DNA from: Rhizobium sp. PP-CC-3A-592
Lineage (GTDB): Bacteria > Pseudomonadota > Alphaproteobacteria > Rhizobiales > Rhizobiaceae
Assembly (NCBI RefSeq): GCF_003217095.1
Contig: NZ_QJSR01000001.1
Location: 290,916 to 354,915 of the forward strand
Length of the DNA: 64,000 nucleotides
Reading direction: 5' to 3'
Made by a program: the position numbers and the translations under genes. Under the pieces are notes generated by a model. That model did not search any database, was not told the origin of the DNA, and saw only the letters and a program-made list of their open reading frames with translations. Numbering within the stretch: position 1 is the stretch's first letter; each line of letters opens with the position of its first letter. Below, piece by piece: positions 28,828-37,408 of the stretch.

Positions 28828-30132
28828 TTACTCCGCGGCTTGCAGAACAGCGCCATGCGAGGAGGCGTTGCGGGTGTATTCATCGATCCGCGCTTCCATC
28901 TCGGGACGGAAGTTGCGGATCAGGCCCTGGATCGGCCAGGCGGCTGCGTCGCCGAGCGCGCAGATCGTATGACCTTCGACCTGCTTCGTCACGTCGAACA
29001 GCATGTCGATTTCACGCTTCTGCGCGCGGCCCTGAACCATGCGTTCCATGACGCGCATCATCCAGCCCGTGCCTTCTCGGCACGGCGTGCACTGGCCGCA
29101 GCTCTCATGCTTGTAGAAGGCTGCCAAGCGCCAGATGGCCTTGATGATGTCGGTCGAGCGATCCATCACGATGATCGCAGCGGTACCAAAGGACGACTTG
29201 ACGTCGCGCATGCCGTCGAAATCCATCGGTGCATCGATGATATGCTCGGCTTTCACTACAGGACAGGACGAGCCGCCCGGAATGACGGCCAGAAGATTGT
29301 CCCAACCGCCGCGGACGCCGCCGCAATGGCGCTCGATCATCTCGCGGAACGGCGTTCCCATCGCGTCTTCGAAGGTGCAGGGCTTGTTGACATGGCCGGA
29401 GACCATGAACAGCTTCGTGCCGACATTGTTCGGACGGCCGATGGACGAGAACCAGCCGGCGCCGCGACGAAGGATCGTCGGTGCGACCGCGATCGATTCG
29501 ACGTTGTTGACCGTCGTGGGGCAACCGTAGAGGCCCATATTGGCCGGGAATGGCGGCTTCAGGCGCGGCTGGCCCTTCTTGCCTTCCAGGCTTTCGAGCA
29601 GTGCGGTTTCCTCGCCGCAGATATAGGCGCCGGCGCCATGGTGGACGAAGATCTCCATGTCCCAGCCGAGCTTGTTGTTCGCGCCGAGAAGACCCGCATC
29701 GTAGCATTCGTCGATGGCGGCCTGCAGCGCTTCGCGTTCCCGCATGTATTCGCCGCGCACATAGATGTAGGCGGCATGTGCACCCATGGCGAAGCTGGCG
29801 ATGACGCAGCCTTCGATCAGCGTGTGCGGATCGTGACGCATGATGTCCCGGTCCTTGCAGGTGCCGGGCTCCGATTCATCGGCATTGACGACGAGGTAAT
29901 GCGGGCGTCCGTCGCTCTCCTTCGGCATGAAGGACCATTTGAGGCCCGTCGGGAAGCCGGCGCCGCCGCGGCCGCGCAGACCGGAGGCCTTCATCTCGTT
30001 GATGATCCAGTCGCGACCTTTTTCCAGGATCTGCTTGGTGCCGTCCCAGTGGCCGCGCGACATCGCGCCCTTCAGCGACTTGTCGTGAAGGCCGTAGAGA
30101 TTGGTGAAGATGCGATCTTTATCGTCAAGCAT
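28828..30132 (-). CDS. nuoF: NADH-quinone oxidoreductase subunit F
   Basis: 434-residue NADH- and FMN-binding subunit with cluster N3. Motifs: [20 protein letters not shown] (NADH/FMN loop), [34 protein letters not shown] and the 4Fe-4[15 protein letters not shown]. Complete and normal length. Confidence 0.98.
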   Translation of the reverse strand: MLDDKDRIFTNLYGLHDKSLKGAMSRGHWDGTKQILEKGRDWIINEMKASGLRGRGGAGFPTGLKWSFMPKESDGRPHYLVVNADESEPGTCKDRDIMRHDPHTLIEGCVIASFAMGAHAAYIYVRGEYMREREALQAAIDECYDAGLLGANNKLGWDMEIFVHHGAGAYICGEETALLESLEGKKGQPRLKPPFPANMGLYGCPTTVNNVESIAVAPTILRRGAGWFSSIGRPNNVGTKLFMVSGHVNKPCTFEDAMGTPFREMIERHCGGVRGGWDNLLAVIPGGSSCPVVKAEHIIDAPMDFDGMRDVKSSFGTAAIIVMDRSTDIIKAIWRLAAFYKHESCGQCTPCREGTGWMMRVMERMVQGRAQKREIDMLFDVTKQVEGHTICALGDAAAWPIQGLIRNFRPEMEARIDEYTRNASSHGAVLQAAE

Positions 30133-30332
30133 GGCTCAGTCCGCCGATTCTTCGAGAATGTGGATCCGCCGTCAAAGCGGGTCAGTCCTTGCGTCCATTC
30201 GTCGGGCTGCCGTCGTCCGCCTCTTGGCACCCGTCGTCGGCGGCTGCCGATCCTTCCGGTGTACAAGGCTTCGCAGCCCGTGGCCAGAGCCACCGTGCGC
30301 CGAACCCGGCGCGACGGTGCCCCGCCGTTATA
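30133..30332. other. spacer between nuoE and nuoF with a long hairpin
   Basis: No ORF with start signals. It holds CACCGT-GCGCC / GGCGC-ACGGTG (30291-30319), a 11-bp GC stem just downstream of the nuoE stop on the minus-strand mRNA, without a T-run. It may be an RNA-processing or stability element. Confidence 0.5.
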
Positions 30333-31220
30333 TCATTTTGCCTCAGGCGCTGGTTTGCCGGCACCGGCCGTCAGGTCGGTCTTTTCGCCGCCCTCGGGCG
30401 TGTCCACGGATGCAGCATCCTTGGTCTCGCCGCCTTCCTTCTTGGCATTGGCGGCCGACTCACTCTTGGCGGTGGCCGGCGTCTTCATCGTCGGGTTTGT
30501 TTCGGCGTCCGTGCTCTTCGGGCGGCCAGCCTCCGACGGGGGAACCGAAGCCCCCTCCTGCGGCGCCGCCGGTGCCGGGGGCTCGGTGACCTGATTGCGC
30601 TGCGGCGTCGGCTCTTCGGTCAGCGTCGTCAGGCCGTCGATCGGTGCGGAGAAGATGCGGTCGATCTGCGGGCCCGGAACGATCTCTGCACCGCGTCCGG
30701 CCTCGAAAGTATCGATGATCTCTTCCAGGCGCTCGACCGTAAGGTCTTCATAGCTGTCCTTGAAGATCATCACCATCGGCGCGTTGACGCAGGCGCCCTG
30801 ACACTCGACCTCTTCCCACGACAGCGTGCCGCTCTCGTTCTGGGTCAGCGGCTGGCCATGAATCTTGCGCTTGCAGAGCGCGATCAGCTCTTCCGAGCCG
30901 CGCAGCATGCAGGGCGTCGTGCCGCACACCTGGATATGCGCCCGGGTGCCGATCGGCTTCAGCTGGAACTGGGTGTAGAAGGTCGCGACTTCGAGAACGC
31001 GGATGTAGGGCATGTCGAGCATGTCGGCGATGCTCTCGATTGCGGCCTTGGTCACCCAGCCGTCCTGCTCCTGCGCCCGCATCAGAAGCGGGATGACAGC
31101 GGACTGCTGGCGGCCCTCCGGATACTTCCGGATCGTGGTCTGCGCCCAAGCAGCATTCGAATCGCTGAACGCGAACTGCTGCGGCTGGACGGCTACATCG
31201 GCTAGTCGACGAACGGACAT
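30333..31220 (-). CDS. nuoE: NADH-quinone oxidoreductase subunit E with long C-terminal tail
   Basis: Thioredoxin-fold [2Fe-2S] (N1a) subunit. The core is about residues 15-195: cysteines in VCGTTPCMLRG and EVECQGACVNAPM. NuoE is usually about 160-240 aa; this one is 295. The last ~95 residues (after IFSAPIDGLTTLTEEPTP) are a Pro/Ala/Thr/Lys/Glu-rich disordered tail with no recognised fold. ATG 31220 lies 17 bp after a small 56-aa ORF. Confidence 0.96.
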   Translation of the reverse strand: MSVRRLADVAVQPQQFAFSDSNAAWAQTTIRKYPEGRQQSAVIPLLMRAQEQDGWVTKAAIESIADMLDMPYIRVLEVATFYTQFQLKPIGTRAHIQVCGTTPCMLRGSEELIALCKRKIHGQPLTQNESGTLSWEEVECQGACVNAPMVMIFKDSYEDLTVERLEEIIDTFEAGRGAEIVPGPQIDRIFSAPIDGLTTLTEEPTPQRNQVTEPPAPAAPQEGASVPPSEAGRPKSTDAETNPTMKTPATAKSESAANAKKEGGETKDAASVDTPEGGEKTDLTAGAGKPAPEAK

Positions 31221-31237
31221 TGTTACCGCACCCTATT

Positions 31238-31408
31238 TCAGTTTCTCGATCCGGCGAACATGCTGTTGAACAGCGGCTCAGGTCCGGAGGAATTTTGTTC
31301 GCGGCGATCAGCCGCAGCGGAAGACTGCCCGTTCGTGGCCGACTGGGCCAGGAGACGGTCGAGCGTCTGGATAACGAAGCGGCGGGCGGCGACGGAGCGG
31401 TCCAGCAT
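31238..31408 (-). CDS. small hypothetical protein between nuoD and nuoE
   Basis: 56 codons open from ATG 31408, which overlaps the nuoD stop as TGATG, to TGA 31238, 17 bp before nuoE. The protein starts [20 protein letters not shown], an amphipathic helix, followed by a polar stretch and FNSMFAGSRN. Exact coupling to nuoD, high third-position G+C and the filling of the whole nuoD-nuoE gap support a real gene. No Shine-Dalgarno is needed if translation is by re-initiation. No family recognised. Confidence 0.65.
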   Translation of the reverse strand: MLDRSVAARRFVIQTLDRLLAQSATNGQSSAAADRREQNSSGPEPLFNSMFAGSRN

Positions 31409-32598
31409 CAGCGATCGACCTCCCCGAACACGATATCCAGCGAGCCAAGAATGGCCGAAACGTCGGCAAGCTGGTGGCCACGACAGATATAGTCCATCGC
31501 CTGAAGATGCGCGTAACCGGGAGCCCGGATTTTGCAGCGATACGGCTTGTTGGTGCCGTCCGACACGAGATAGACGCCGAACTCGCCCTTCGGTGCCTCG
31601 ACCGAGGCGTAAACTTCGCCGGCCGGAACGTGGTAGCCCTCAGTGTAGAGCTTGAAGTGGTGGATCAGCGCTTCCATCGACCGCTTCATCTCGCCGCGCT
31701 TCGGCGGAACGACCTTGCCGTCGAGCGAGGAGACTGGGCCAACCTTGGCGTCGCCGAGCAGGCGATCGACGCACTGGCGCATGATCTTGGCCGATTCGCG
31801 CATTTCGATCATGCGAATGAGATAGCGATCGTAACAGTCGCCGTTCTTGCCGATCGGAATGTCGAAATCCATGTCGGCATAGCACTCATAGGGCTGCGAC
31901 TTGCGCAGATCCCAGGCGGCGCCCGAACCGCGGACCATGACGCCCGAGAAACCCCAGGCCCAGCAATCCTCGAGGCTGACGACGCCGATGTCGACGTTGC
32001 GCTGCTTGAAGATGCGGTTACCGGTCAGAAGTTCGTCAATATCATCGACGGTCTTCAGGAACGGATCGATCCACTTGCCGATATCCTCGACCAGCTCGTG
32101 CGGCAGATCCTGATGAACCCCACCCGGACGGATGTAGGCCGCGTGCATGCGCGAGCCGGAGGCGCGCTCGTAGAACACCATCAGCTTTTCGCGCTCCTCG
32201 AAGCCCCAGAGCGGCGGCGTCAACGCGCCGACGTCCATGGCCTGCGTGGTCACGTTGAGGAGATGCGACAGGATGCGGCCGATTTCCGAATAGAGCACGC
32301 GGATCAACTGCCCGCGGATCGGCACCACCGTTCCGGTCAGCTTTTCCACGGCGAGCGAGAACCCGTGTTCCTGGTTCATCGGCGCGACGTAGTCGAGACG
32401 GTCGAAATACGGCAGAGCCTGCAGATAGGTCTTCGCCTCGATCAGCTTTTCGGTGCCGCGATGCAGAAGGCCGATATGCGGATCGACCCGCTCGACGATC
32501 TCCCCGTCAAGCTCCAGCACCAGACGCAAAACGCCATGCGCCGCCGGGTGCTGCGGGCCGAAATTGATGTTGAAGTTGCGGATGTTGTGTTCGTTCAT
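31408..32598 (-). CDS. nuoD: NADH-quinone oxidoreductase subunit D
   Basis: 396-residue 49-kDa subunit forming the quinone site with NuoB. Conserved: [44 protein letters not shown]-type segment [15 protein letters not shown], and the C-terminal GEVDR. ATG 32598 ([11 protein letters not shown]). Separated from nuoC by an unusual ~500-bp insertion carrying a four-helix-bundle gene. Confidence 0.98.
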   Translation of the reverse strand: MNEHNIRNFNINFGPQHPAAHGVLRLVLELDGEIVERVDPHIGLLHRGTEKLIEAKTYLQALPYFDRLDYVAPMNQEHGFSLAVEKLTGTVVPIRGQLIRVLYSEIGRILSHLLNVTTQAMDVGALTPPLWGFEEREKLMVFYERASGSRMHAAYIRPGGVHQDLPHELVEDIGKWIDPFLKTVDDIDELLTGNRIFKQRNVDIGVVSLEDCWAWGFSGVMVRGSGAAWDLRKSQPYECYADMDFDIPIGKNGDCYDRYLIRMIEMRESAKIMRQCVDRLLGDAKVGPVSSLDGKVVPPKRGEMKRSMEALIHHFKLYTEGYHVPAGEVYASVEAPKGEFGVYLVSDGTNKPYRCKIRAPGYAHLQAMDYICRGHQLADVSAILGSLDIVFGEVDR

Positions 32599-32627
32599 TC
32601 GCTTCGCGCTCCGCGCTCTCTGCAATT

Positions 32628-33086
32628 AGCCAGTCGCCAGTCGGCAGTAGGGTCGTTCATATCACTCGTCGCGCTCATGCCGTCCATCTAGCAGAACTCG
32701 TATCAGGGCGCGCAGCATTTTTCCAATGTCCGTCGCAAGTTCCATCGACGTGGCTGCACGATCGCCGGTAATCATTCCCACCCTCACGGACAGGATCAGA
32801 TGTGTCTCCAGTTCCTTCAAAGACCCCTGAGCGATCTTGAGATGATGGACATACGCGCCCGTCGAATCCCTTCCGTGTCCTTCGGCGATATTGGCTGCTA
32901 TGGAAGCTGCCGACCGCCTGATTTGGGACACGAGCCCAAACGCCTCTTCTCGAGGAAACACCTTCGTCAGGTCATAACACTCGACAGCAAGATCCACGGC
33001 CCGCTGCCAAACTCTCAAATCCCGGTAAGAGGTGATCGCCGTACCACTTCTCCTTCAAAACGACTGCCGATTGGCGACTGCCGATT
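32628..33086. mobile_element. inverted-repeat cassette carrying a four-helix-bundle gene, inserted in the nuo operon
   Basis: The nuoC-nuoD spacer holds a unit bounded by related inverted repeats. The left end (32628-32650) and the reverse complement of the right end (33061-33086) share AGTCGCCA-N-TCGGCAGT, 16 of 17 identical. The right end also contains two direct copies of CGACTGCCGATT. The single internal gene is on the operon strand. No transposase is present, so it would have to be moved in trans. Confidence 0.55.
32662..33018 (-). CDS. four-helix-bundle protein (23S rRNA intervening-sequence-protein family)
   Basis: 118 residues with the IVP/S23 hallmarks: VWQRAVDLAVECYDLTKVFP, EEAFGLVSQIRRSAASIAANIAEGHGR, and a helix AYVHHLKIAQGSLKELETHL. 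The family includes proteins encoded in 23S rRNA intervening sequences and the Avd factor of diversity-generating retroelements; free-standing copies have no settled role. The first canonical start is TTG 33018, but codons upstream continue the conserved N-terminus as ITSYRDL before VWQ. There is GAAGGAG upstream yet no ATG/GTG/TTG in that frame, so the start is either non-canonical or damaged. Confidence 0.85.
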   Translation of the reverse strand: MRVWQRAVDLAVECYDLTKVFPREEAFGLVSQIRRSAASIAANIAEGHGRDSTGAYVHHLKIAQGSLKELETHLILSVRVGMITGDRAATSMELATDIGKMLRALIRVLLDGRHERDE

Positions 33087-33096
33087 TCTTAAAGCT

Positions 33097-33696
33097 TCAC
33101 TTCGCCTTCTCATCCCCCGGCAAAACGTAATCCGTCCCCTCCCACGGAGAGAGGAAGTCGAAGTTGCGAAATTCCTGCTTGAGTTCGACCGGCTCATAGA
33201 CCACGCGCTTGGCTTCGTCGTTATACCGCACTTCGACATAGCCCGTCAGCGGGAAATCCTTGCGCAGCGGGTAGCCCTCGAAACCGTAGTCGGTGAGGAT
33301 GCGGCGCAGGTCCGGGTGGCCGGTGAAGAGGATGCCGTACATGTCGTAGGCTTCGCGCTCGAACCAGTCGGCGCCGGGGAAGACGCTGCAGATCGAGGGA
33401 ACGGGCTCTTCTTCCGACGTTGCGACCTTAACGCGGATGCGCAGGTTCTGCTTCGGCGACAGCAGGTGGTAGACCACGTCGAAACGCTGCGCGCGCGCGG
33501 GGTAATCCACGCCACAAACGTCGATGATGTTGATGAAACCGCATCGAGCATCATCGCGCAGGAATGTCAGGAGTTCGACGATACTCTCGCCGGTCGTCGT
33601 CAGCGTCAGATCGCCGAAAGCGATCGTCGCTTCGGCGAACAGGGCGCCCGTCGTTTCCCGAAGGTAGGTCGCGAGGCTGTTCAGAGCTTCACTCAT
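33097..33696 (-). CDS. nuoC: NADH-quinone oxidoreductase subunit C
   Basis: 199-residue 30-kDa subunit of the hydrophilic arm. Conserved [43 protein letters not shown] signature at about 110-150. Not fused to nuoD. Separated from nuoB by 77 bp containing the perfect palindrome GGCCGCATGCGGCC. Confidence 0.97.
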   Translation of the reverse strand: MSEALNSLATYLRETTGALFAEATIAFGDLTLTTTGESIVELLTFLRDDARCGFINIIDVCGVDYPARAQRFDVVYHLLSPKQNLRIRVKVATSEEEPVPSICSVFPGADWFEREAYDMYGILFTGHPDLRRILTDYGFEGYPLRKDFPLTGYVEVRYNDEAKRVVYEPVELKQEFRNFDFLSPWEGTDYVLPGDEKAK

Positions 33697-33773
33697 TGCG
33701 TGTCCTTATCCGGATGACCATCGGGCGTCGGCCGCATGCGGCCTTGAACCCTTTGATCGAAGACCCCGAGGGC

Positions 33774-34352
33774 CTAGCGTTCGATCGTGCCCGTGCGGCG
33801 GATCTTCTTCTGCAGCAGGAGCACGCCGTAAAGCAGTGCTTCTGCCGTGGGAGGACAGCCCGGCACGTAGATATCGACAGGCACGACGCGATCGCATCCG
33901 CGCACCACCGAGTAGGAATAATGATAGTAGCCGCCGCCATTGGCGCAGGAGCCCATCGAGATGACGTAACGCGGCTCCGGCATCTGGTCATAGACCTTGC
34001 GGAGCGCCGGCGCCATCTTGTTGGTCAGCGTTCCCGCGACGATCATCACGTCGGACTGACGCGGCGAGGCGCGCGGCGCAAAGCCGAAACGCTCGGCGTC
34101 ATAGCGCGGCATCGACATCTGCATCATTTCGACGGCGCAGCAGGCTAAGCCGAACGTCATCCACATCAGCGAGCCGGTGCGGGCCCAGTTGATCAGCTCG
34201 TCGGTCGAGGTGACGAGAAAACCCTTGTCGGCGAGCTCATTGTTGATTTCGCCGAAAAACGGATCGTTCGCGCCGACCGGCTTGCCGGTCGAGGGATCGA
34301 TGATGCCCTTGGGGGCCTCAGCCACCATGGTGTTCGTGGTTGCTACTCCCAT
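33774..34352 (-). CDS. nuoB: NADH-quinone oxidoreductase subunit B
   Basis: 192-residue subunit binding cluster N2, the last Fe-S centre before quinone: C71-C72 ([10 protein letters not shown]) plus Cys in [21 protein letters not shown] and [18 protein letters not shown] 34352 overlaps the nuoA end by 10 nt, indicating coupling; [14 protein letters not shown] is the expected start. Confidence 0.97.
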   Translation of the reverse strand: MGVATTNTMVAEAPKGIIDPSTGKPVGANDPFFGEINNELADKGFLVTSTDELINWARTGSLMWMTFGLACCAVEMMQMSMPRYDAERFGFAPRASPRQSDVMIVAGTLTNKMAPALRKVYDQMPEPRYVISMGSCANGGGYYHYSYSVVRGCDRVVPVDIYVPGCPPTAEALLYGVLLLQKKIRRTGTIER

Positions 34353-34708
34353 TCGAGTGCTCCCTTCTTCCATTCATAGATGAAGCCGATGGTCAGCACG
34401 CCGAGGAAGGCCATCATGGACCAGAAACCGAACCAGCCCATGCCCTTGAACGCAACGGCCCAGGGGAACAGGAAGGCGACTTCCAGATCGAAGATGATGA
34501 ACAGGATCGACACGAGATAGAAGCGAATGTCGAACTTCATGCGTGCATCGTCGAACGCATTGAAGCCGCACTCATAGGCCGAAAGCTTTTCGTCGTCCGG
34601 CGCCTTGAAGGCGACCGCGAACGGCGCAGCAAGAAGCGCCAGGCCAATGACCAGCGAGATGCCGATGAAGATGGCGATCGGGATATAAGAACCGAGAAGG
34701 TCTGTCAT
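34343..34708 (-). CDS. nuoA: NADH-quinone oxidoreductase subunit A
   Basis: 121-residue membrane subunit (ND3), three TM helices, with the quinone-site loop [36 protein letters not shown] including the conserved Cys. First gene of the nuo operon. ATG 34708 follows AGGGACAAAATA. Confidence 0.97.
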   Translation of the reverse strand: MTDLLGSYIPIAIFIGISLVIGLALLAAPFAVAFKAPDDEKLSAYECGFNAFDDARMKFDIRFYLVSILFIIFDLEVAFLFPWAVAFKGMGWFGFWSMMAFLGVLTIGFIYEWKKGALEWE

Positions 34709-34790
34709 TATTTTGTCCCTGCCCGCGGCCGCGCCGGTGAGGCGCGATTGGCGTCTGCCTGCAGGCCGAAAAATGTTGCAACGCCAAAGT

Positions 34791-34818
34791 CGTTAGCGCA
34801 GCCCGCGCCATGGCGCAA
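34791..34818 (-). promoter_or_regulatory. possible nuo operon promoter
   Basis: On the minus strand TTGCGC (34813-34818) and a GCTAACGA box (about 34789-34797) resemble the alphaproteobacterial TTGac / GCtANA-type promoter, about 85 bp upstream of nuoA. Consensus match only. Confidence 0.3.
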
Positions 34819-34987
34819 GCCTCGCATCCTGTTTTCATCCGCTCGTCCAAGCGAATGAAGAATCTGCATATTCTGTGGTTCCATCCCAGCCGTACGGATC
34901 ACGTCCGAAGCAATACCGAGTTGCAACGTACATACCCTTTTCAGCGGAAATTACCAGTCTTGGGGAACCCTCGAAGGGTGGAAGGGC

Positions 34988-35030
34988 AAAATGTCGCGGT
35001 CCTCTTTCGAGGACCGCTGATCGACATTTT
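34988..35030 (-). terminator. long hairpin downstream of tRNA-Asp
   Basis: GCGGTCCTC (34996-35004) pairs perfectly with GAGGACCGC (35009-35017) around a 4-nt loop (GAAA when read on the minus strand). Outer arms AAAATGTCG and CGACATTTT extend the stem. On the minus strand it lies about 20 nt past tRNA-Asp and ends in ATTTTGCCC. Confidence 0.65.
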
Positions 35031-35051
35031 CATTTTACTGTGAAAGTAAAA

Positions 35052-35128
35052 TGGCGCGAGTGACGGGGCTCGAACCCGCGACCTCCGGCGTGACAGGCCG
35101 GCACTCTAACCAACTGAGCTACACCCGC
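35052..35128 (-). tRNA. tRNA-Asp (GTC)
   Basis: 77 nt on the minus strand with encoded CCA. Acceptor GCGGGTG / CACTCGC (one G-U), D-arm GTAGCTCAGTTGGTTAGAG, anticodon stem CCGGC-CTGTCAC-GCCGG with anticodon GTC, T-arm GCGGG-TTCGAGC-CCCGT. A good promoter and a downstream hairpin bracket it. Confidence 0.97.
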
Positions 35129-35572
35129 GCATTGTTTGGAAAACCGTTTTTTTCAGTCCGTCTTCCGTGACCGTTCAGCGTTGCGCCGTTCGATGAGCGG
35201 CTGTTTACGGGGGGTTTCGGGGAGTGTCAAGCGCGTTCAAATACAAAATCATGACAAACTCGAATTTCTTGGCGGCAGCCGTCCGGTGTCCGCTCGTCTC
35301 CCCCTTCCCAAACCCCTGCAAATCAGGGCTTGGCGGCGAAAAACCTCTCTTTTTCCGCGTCTTAGAAAAAGATGCGGCTTTTCCACAAGGTGGGTCTCTC
35401 TCCGTAAGGACCGGCAGGGAGACGCGAAAACGGGCGCTTCAACATGATGAAAATCCTCAGAATCCCTGAAAATAAACGCATCGGGACCCAGCCGGCAAAA
35501 AAGTTCGAAAAACCGCACCTGCGGCCTTGCGGTTTCCAGCAGTTCCGAATACATCACGCCCACCAACACGGC
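35129..35572. other. divergent intergenic region between tRNA-Asp and tRNA-Val
   Basis: No protein gene seen. It holds the tRNA-Asp promoter (35202-35230) and, near the right end, TTGCGG (35527-35532) and TACATC (35550-35555), 17 bp apart, a possible tRNA-Val promoter 18 bp before the tRNA. The middle is unexplained. Confidence 0.5.
35202..35230 (-). promoter_or_regulatory. tRNA-Asp promoter
   Basis: Minus strand: TTGACA (35225-35230) and TAAACA (35202-35207) with a 17-bp spacer, 74 bp upstream of the mature tRNA-Asp 5' end. The -35 is a perfect consensus and is preceded by C, as is usual in stable-RNA promoters of Rhizobiales. Confidence 0.7.
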
Positions 35573-35648
35573 GGGCGATTAGCTCAGTTGGTAGAGCGCC
35601 TCGTTTACACCGAGGATGTCGGCGGTTCGAGTCCGTCATCGCCCACCA
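35573..35648 (+). tRNA. tRNA-Val (TAC)
   Basis: 76 nt with encoded CCA. Acceptor GGGCGAT / ATCGCCC, D-arm AGCTCAGTTGGTAGAGC, anticodon stem CCTCG / CGAGG with loop TTTACAC (anticodon TAC), T-arm GGCGG-TTCGAGT-CCGTC (imperfect outer pairs). Confidence 0.97.
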
Positions 35649-35769
35649 TTCTCTCCCCCGCCTTGGTTTTACCCCACGTTATAGTATCGTCGTGTGCGCC
35701 GCATCGGTTCACGGCTCGCGGACGCGCGTATCCGGAACGTCCCCTCTTCTATGCGGTTCGTCAAGGGAC

Positions 35770-35799
35770 AGACCGACGCGCGTGCGCGTCGGTCTTCTT
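35770..35799 (+). terminator. terminator hairpin between tRNA-Val and the peptide ABC genes
   Basis: An 11-bp stem AGACCGACGCG / CGCGTCGGTCT with loop CGTG, followed by TCTTGCG on the plus strand. It begins 121 nt after tRNA-Val and abuts the stop of the ATPase gene on the minus strand, so it may act in both directions. Confidence 0.65.
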
Positions 35800-35802
35800 G
35801 CG

Positions 35803-37407
35803 TCACACCGCCGTATAGGCGGCGCTGAGTAGCGTTTGCGTGTAGGCCTGTCGAGGCGCCGCGAACAGCGTTTCCGTCTCCCCCTCCTCCACGATCACCC
35901 CATCCTTCATCACGATGACGTAGTCGGCCATGGCCTTGATGACGGCGAGGTCGTGGCTGATGAAGACGTAGGAGAGCCCATGGGCATCCTGCAGGCTGCG
36001 TAAGAGGTCGATGACCTGTCCCTGCACCGAGCGGTCGAGCGCCGAGGTCGGCTCGTCGAGGATAACGAGGCGAGGTTTGAGAATCATCGCCCGCGCGATG
36101 GCGATGCGCTGTCGCTGGCCACCGGAGAACTCGTGCGGATAGCGGTTGCGCGCCTGCGGATCGAGACCGACCTCCTTCAGCGCTTCGATAGCGCGCTTGT
36201 CGCGATCGGCACGACTTAATTCCGGCTCGTGGACGTAGAGACCTTCGGTGATGATCTCGCCAACCGTCTGGCGCGGCGAGAGCGAACCGAACGGATCCTG
36301 GAACACCAGTTGCATCTCGCGCCGGAGCGGGCGCATCGCCTTCCGGTCGAAGCCGGAAATATCCTGCCCGTCGAAGCGGATGACGCCGGAGGCGGGAACG
36401 AGCTGCAGCAGCGCGCGCCCGAGTGTCGACTTCCCCGAGCCCGACTCGCCCACAACACCGATGGTCTGCCCCTGCCGCAGGCGAATGCTGACCTTGTCCA
36501 CCGCGCGGAACGTGCCGGAGCGCTTGTAGAAGAGGCCGCCGCCGGTCGCGTAGTCGACGGAGACGCTCTGTCCGTCGAGAAGGATGGGTGCAGAGGTCGG
36601 AACCGGCGGCTTCTCGCCACGTGGCTCGGCGTCCAGCAGCATCTTCGTGTAGTCGGCCTGCGGGCGTTCGAAGATATCCGTCGTCAGCCCCTGCTCCACC
36701 ACCTCGCCCCGCCGCATCACAACGACCCGATCGGCGACATGGCGCACCACGCCGAGGTCATGGGTGATCAGAACCACCGCCATGCCGAATCGCGTCTGCA
36801 GCGACTGGAGGAGATCGAGGATCTGCGCCTGGATCGTCACATCGAGGGCGGTCGTCGGCTCGTCGGCAATCAGGATGTCGGGATCGTTGGCGAGCGCCAT
36901 CGCGATCATGACGCGCTGGCGCTGGCCGCCGGAGAGTTCGTGCGGGTAGCTGTCGATGCGCCGCTTCGGGTCGGGAATGCCGACGAGTTCGAGCAGTTCG
37001 AGGACGCGGGTCCGCGCCTGCCGGAAGCTGCCGCCGCGGTGGTGGACGATCGGTTCGCAGATCTGGCGGCCGATGGTGTAGAGCGGATCGAGCGAACTCA
37101 TCGGCTCCTGGAAGATCATGGTGATCTTTGCGCCACGCACCGCATTCAGCGCCTTTATCGGCAGGCCGATCAGGTCCTGCCCGCGATAGGCCGCCCTGCC
37201 CGTCACGCGGCCGTTTGCTGCCAGCAGCCCCATGATGCCCATCATCGTCTGGCTCTTGCCGGAGCCGCTCTCGCCGACGACGGCAAGCGTTTCGCCGGCA
37301 CGCACGTCGAGATCGATGCCCTTGACCGCCTCGACCGGCCCATCCGGCGTATCGAACGTCACCTTGAGATCGCGAACGTCGAGAATGATGTCTTTTGGTT
37401 CCGGCAT
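35803..37407 (-). CDS. peptide ABC transporter ATP-binding protein, fused OppD-OppF type (YejF-like)
   Basis: 534 residues containing two complete ABC domains, so one chain replaces OppD and OppF. Domain 1 (about 8-250): Walker [11 protein letters not shown], signature [16 protein letters not shown], Walker [13 protein letters not shown]. Domain 2 (about 285-530): [38 protein letters not shown]. Powers import of oligopeptides through the permeases encoded just upstream (1 bp gap). ATG 37407 is used. Confidence 0.93.
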   Translation of the reverse strand: MPEPKDIILDVRDLKVTFDTPDGPVEAVKGIDLDVRAGETLAVVGESGSGKSQTMMGIMGLLAANGRVTGRAAYRGQDLIGLPIKALNAVRGAKITMIFQEPMSSLDPLYTIGRQICEPIVHHRGGSFRQARTRVLELLELVGIPDPKRRIDSYPHELSGGQRQRVMIAMALANDPDILIADEPTTALDVTIQAQILDLLQSLQTRFGMAVVLITHDLGVVRHVADRVVVMRRGEVVEQGLTTDIFERPQADYTKMLLDAEPRGEKPPVPTSAPILLDGQSVSVDYATGGGLFYKRSGTFRAVDKVSIRLRQGQTIGVVGESGSGKSTLGRALLQLVPASGVIRFDGQDISGFDRKAMRPLRREMQLVFQDPFGSLSPRQTVGEIITEGLYVHEPELSRADRDKRAIEALKEVGLDPQARNRYPHEFSGGQRQRIAIARAMILKPRLVILDEPTSALDRSVQGQVIDLLRSLQDAHGLSYVFISHDLAVIKAMADYVIVMKDGVIVEEGETETLFAAPRQAYTQTLLSAAYTAV

Positions 37408-37408
37408 A

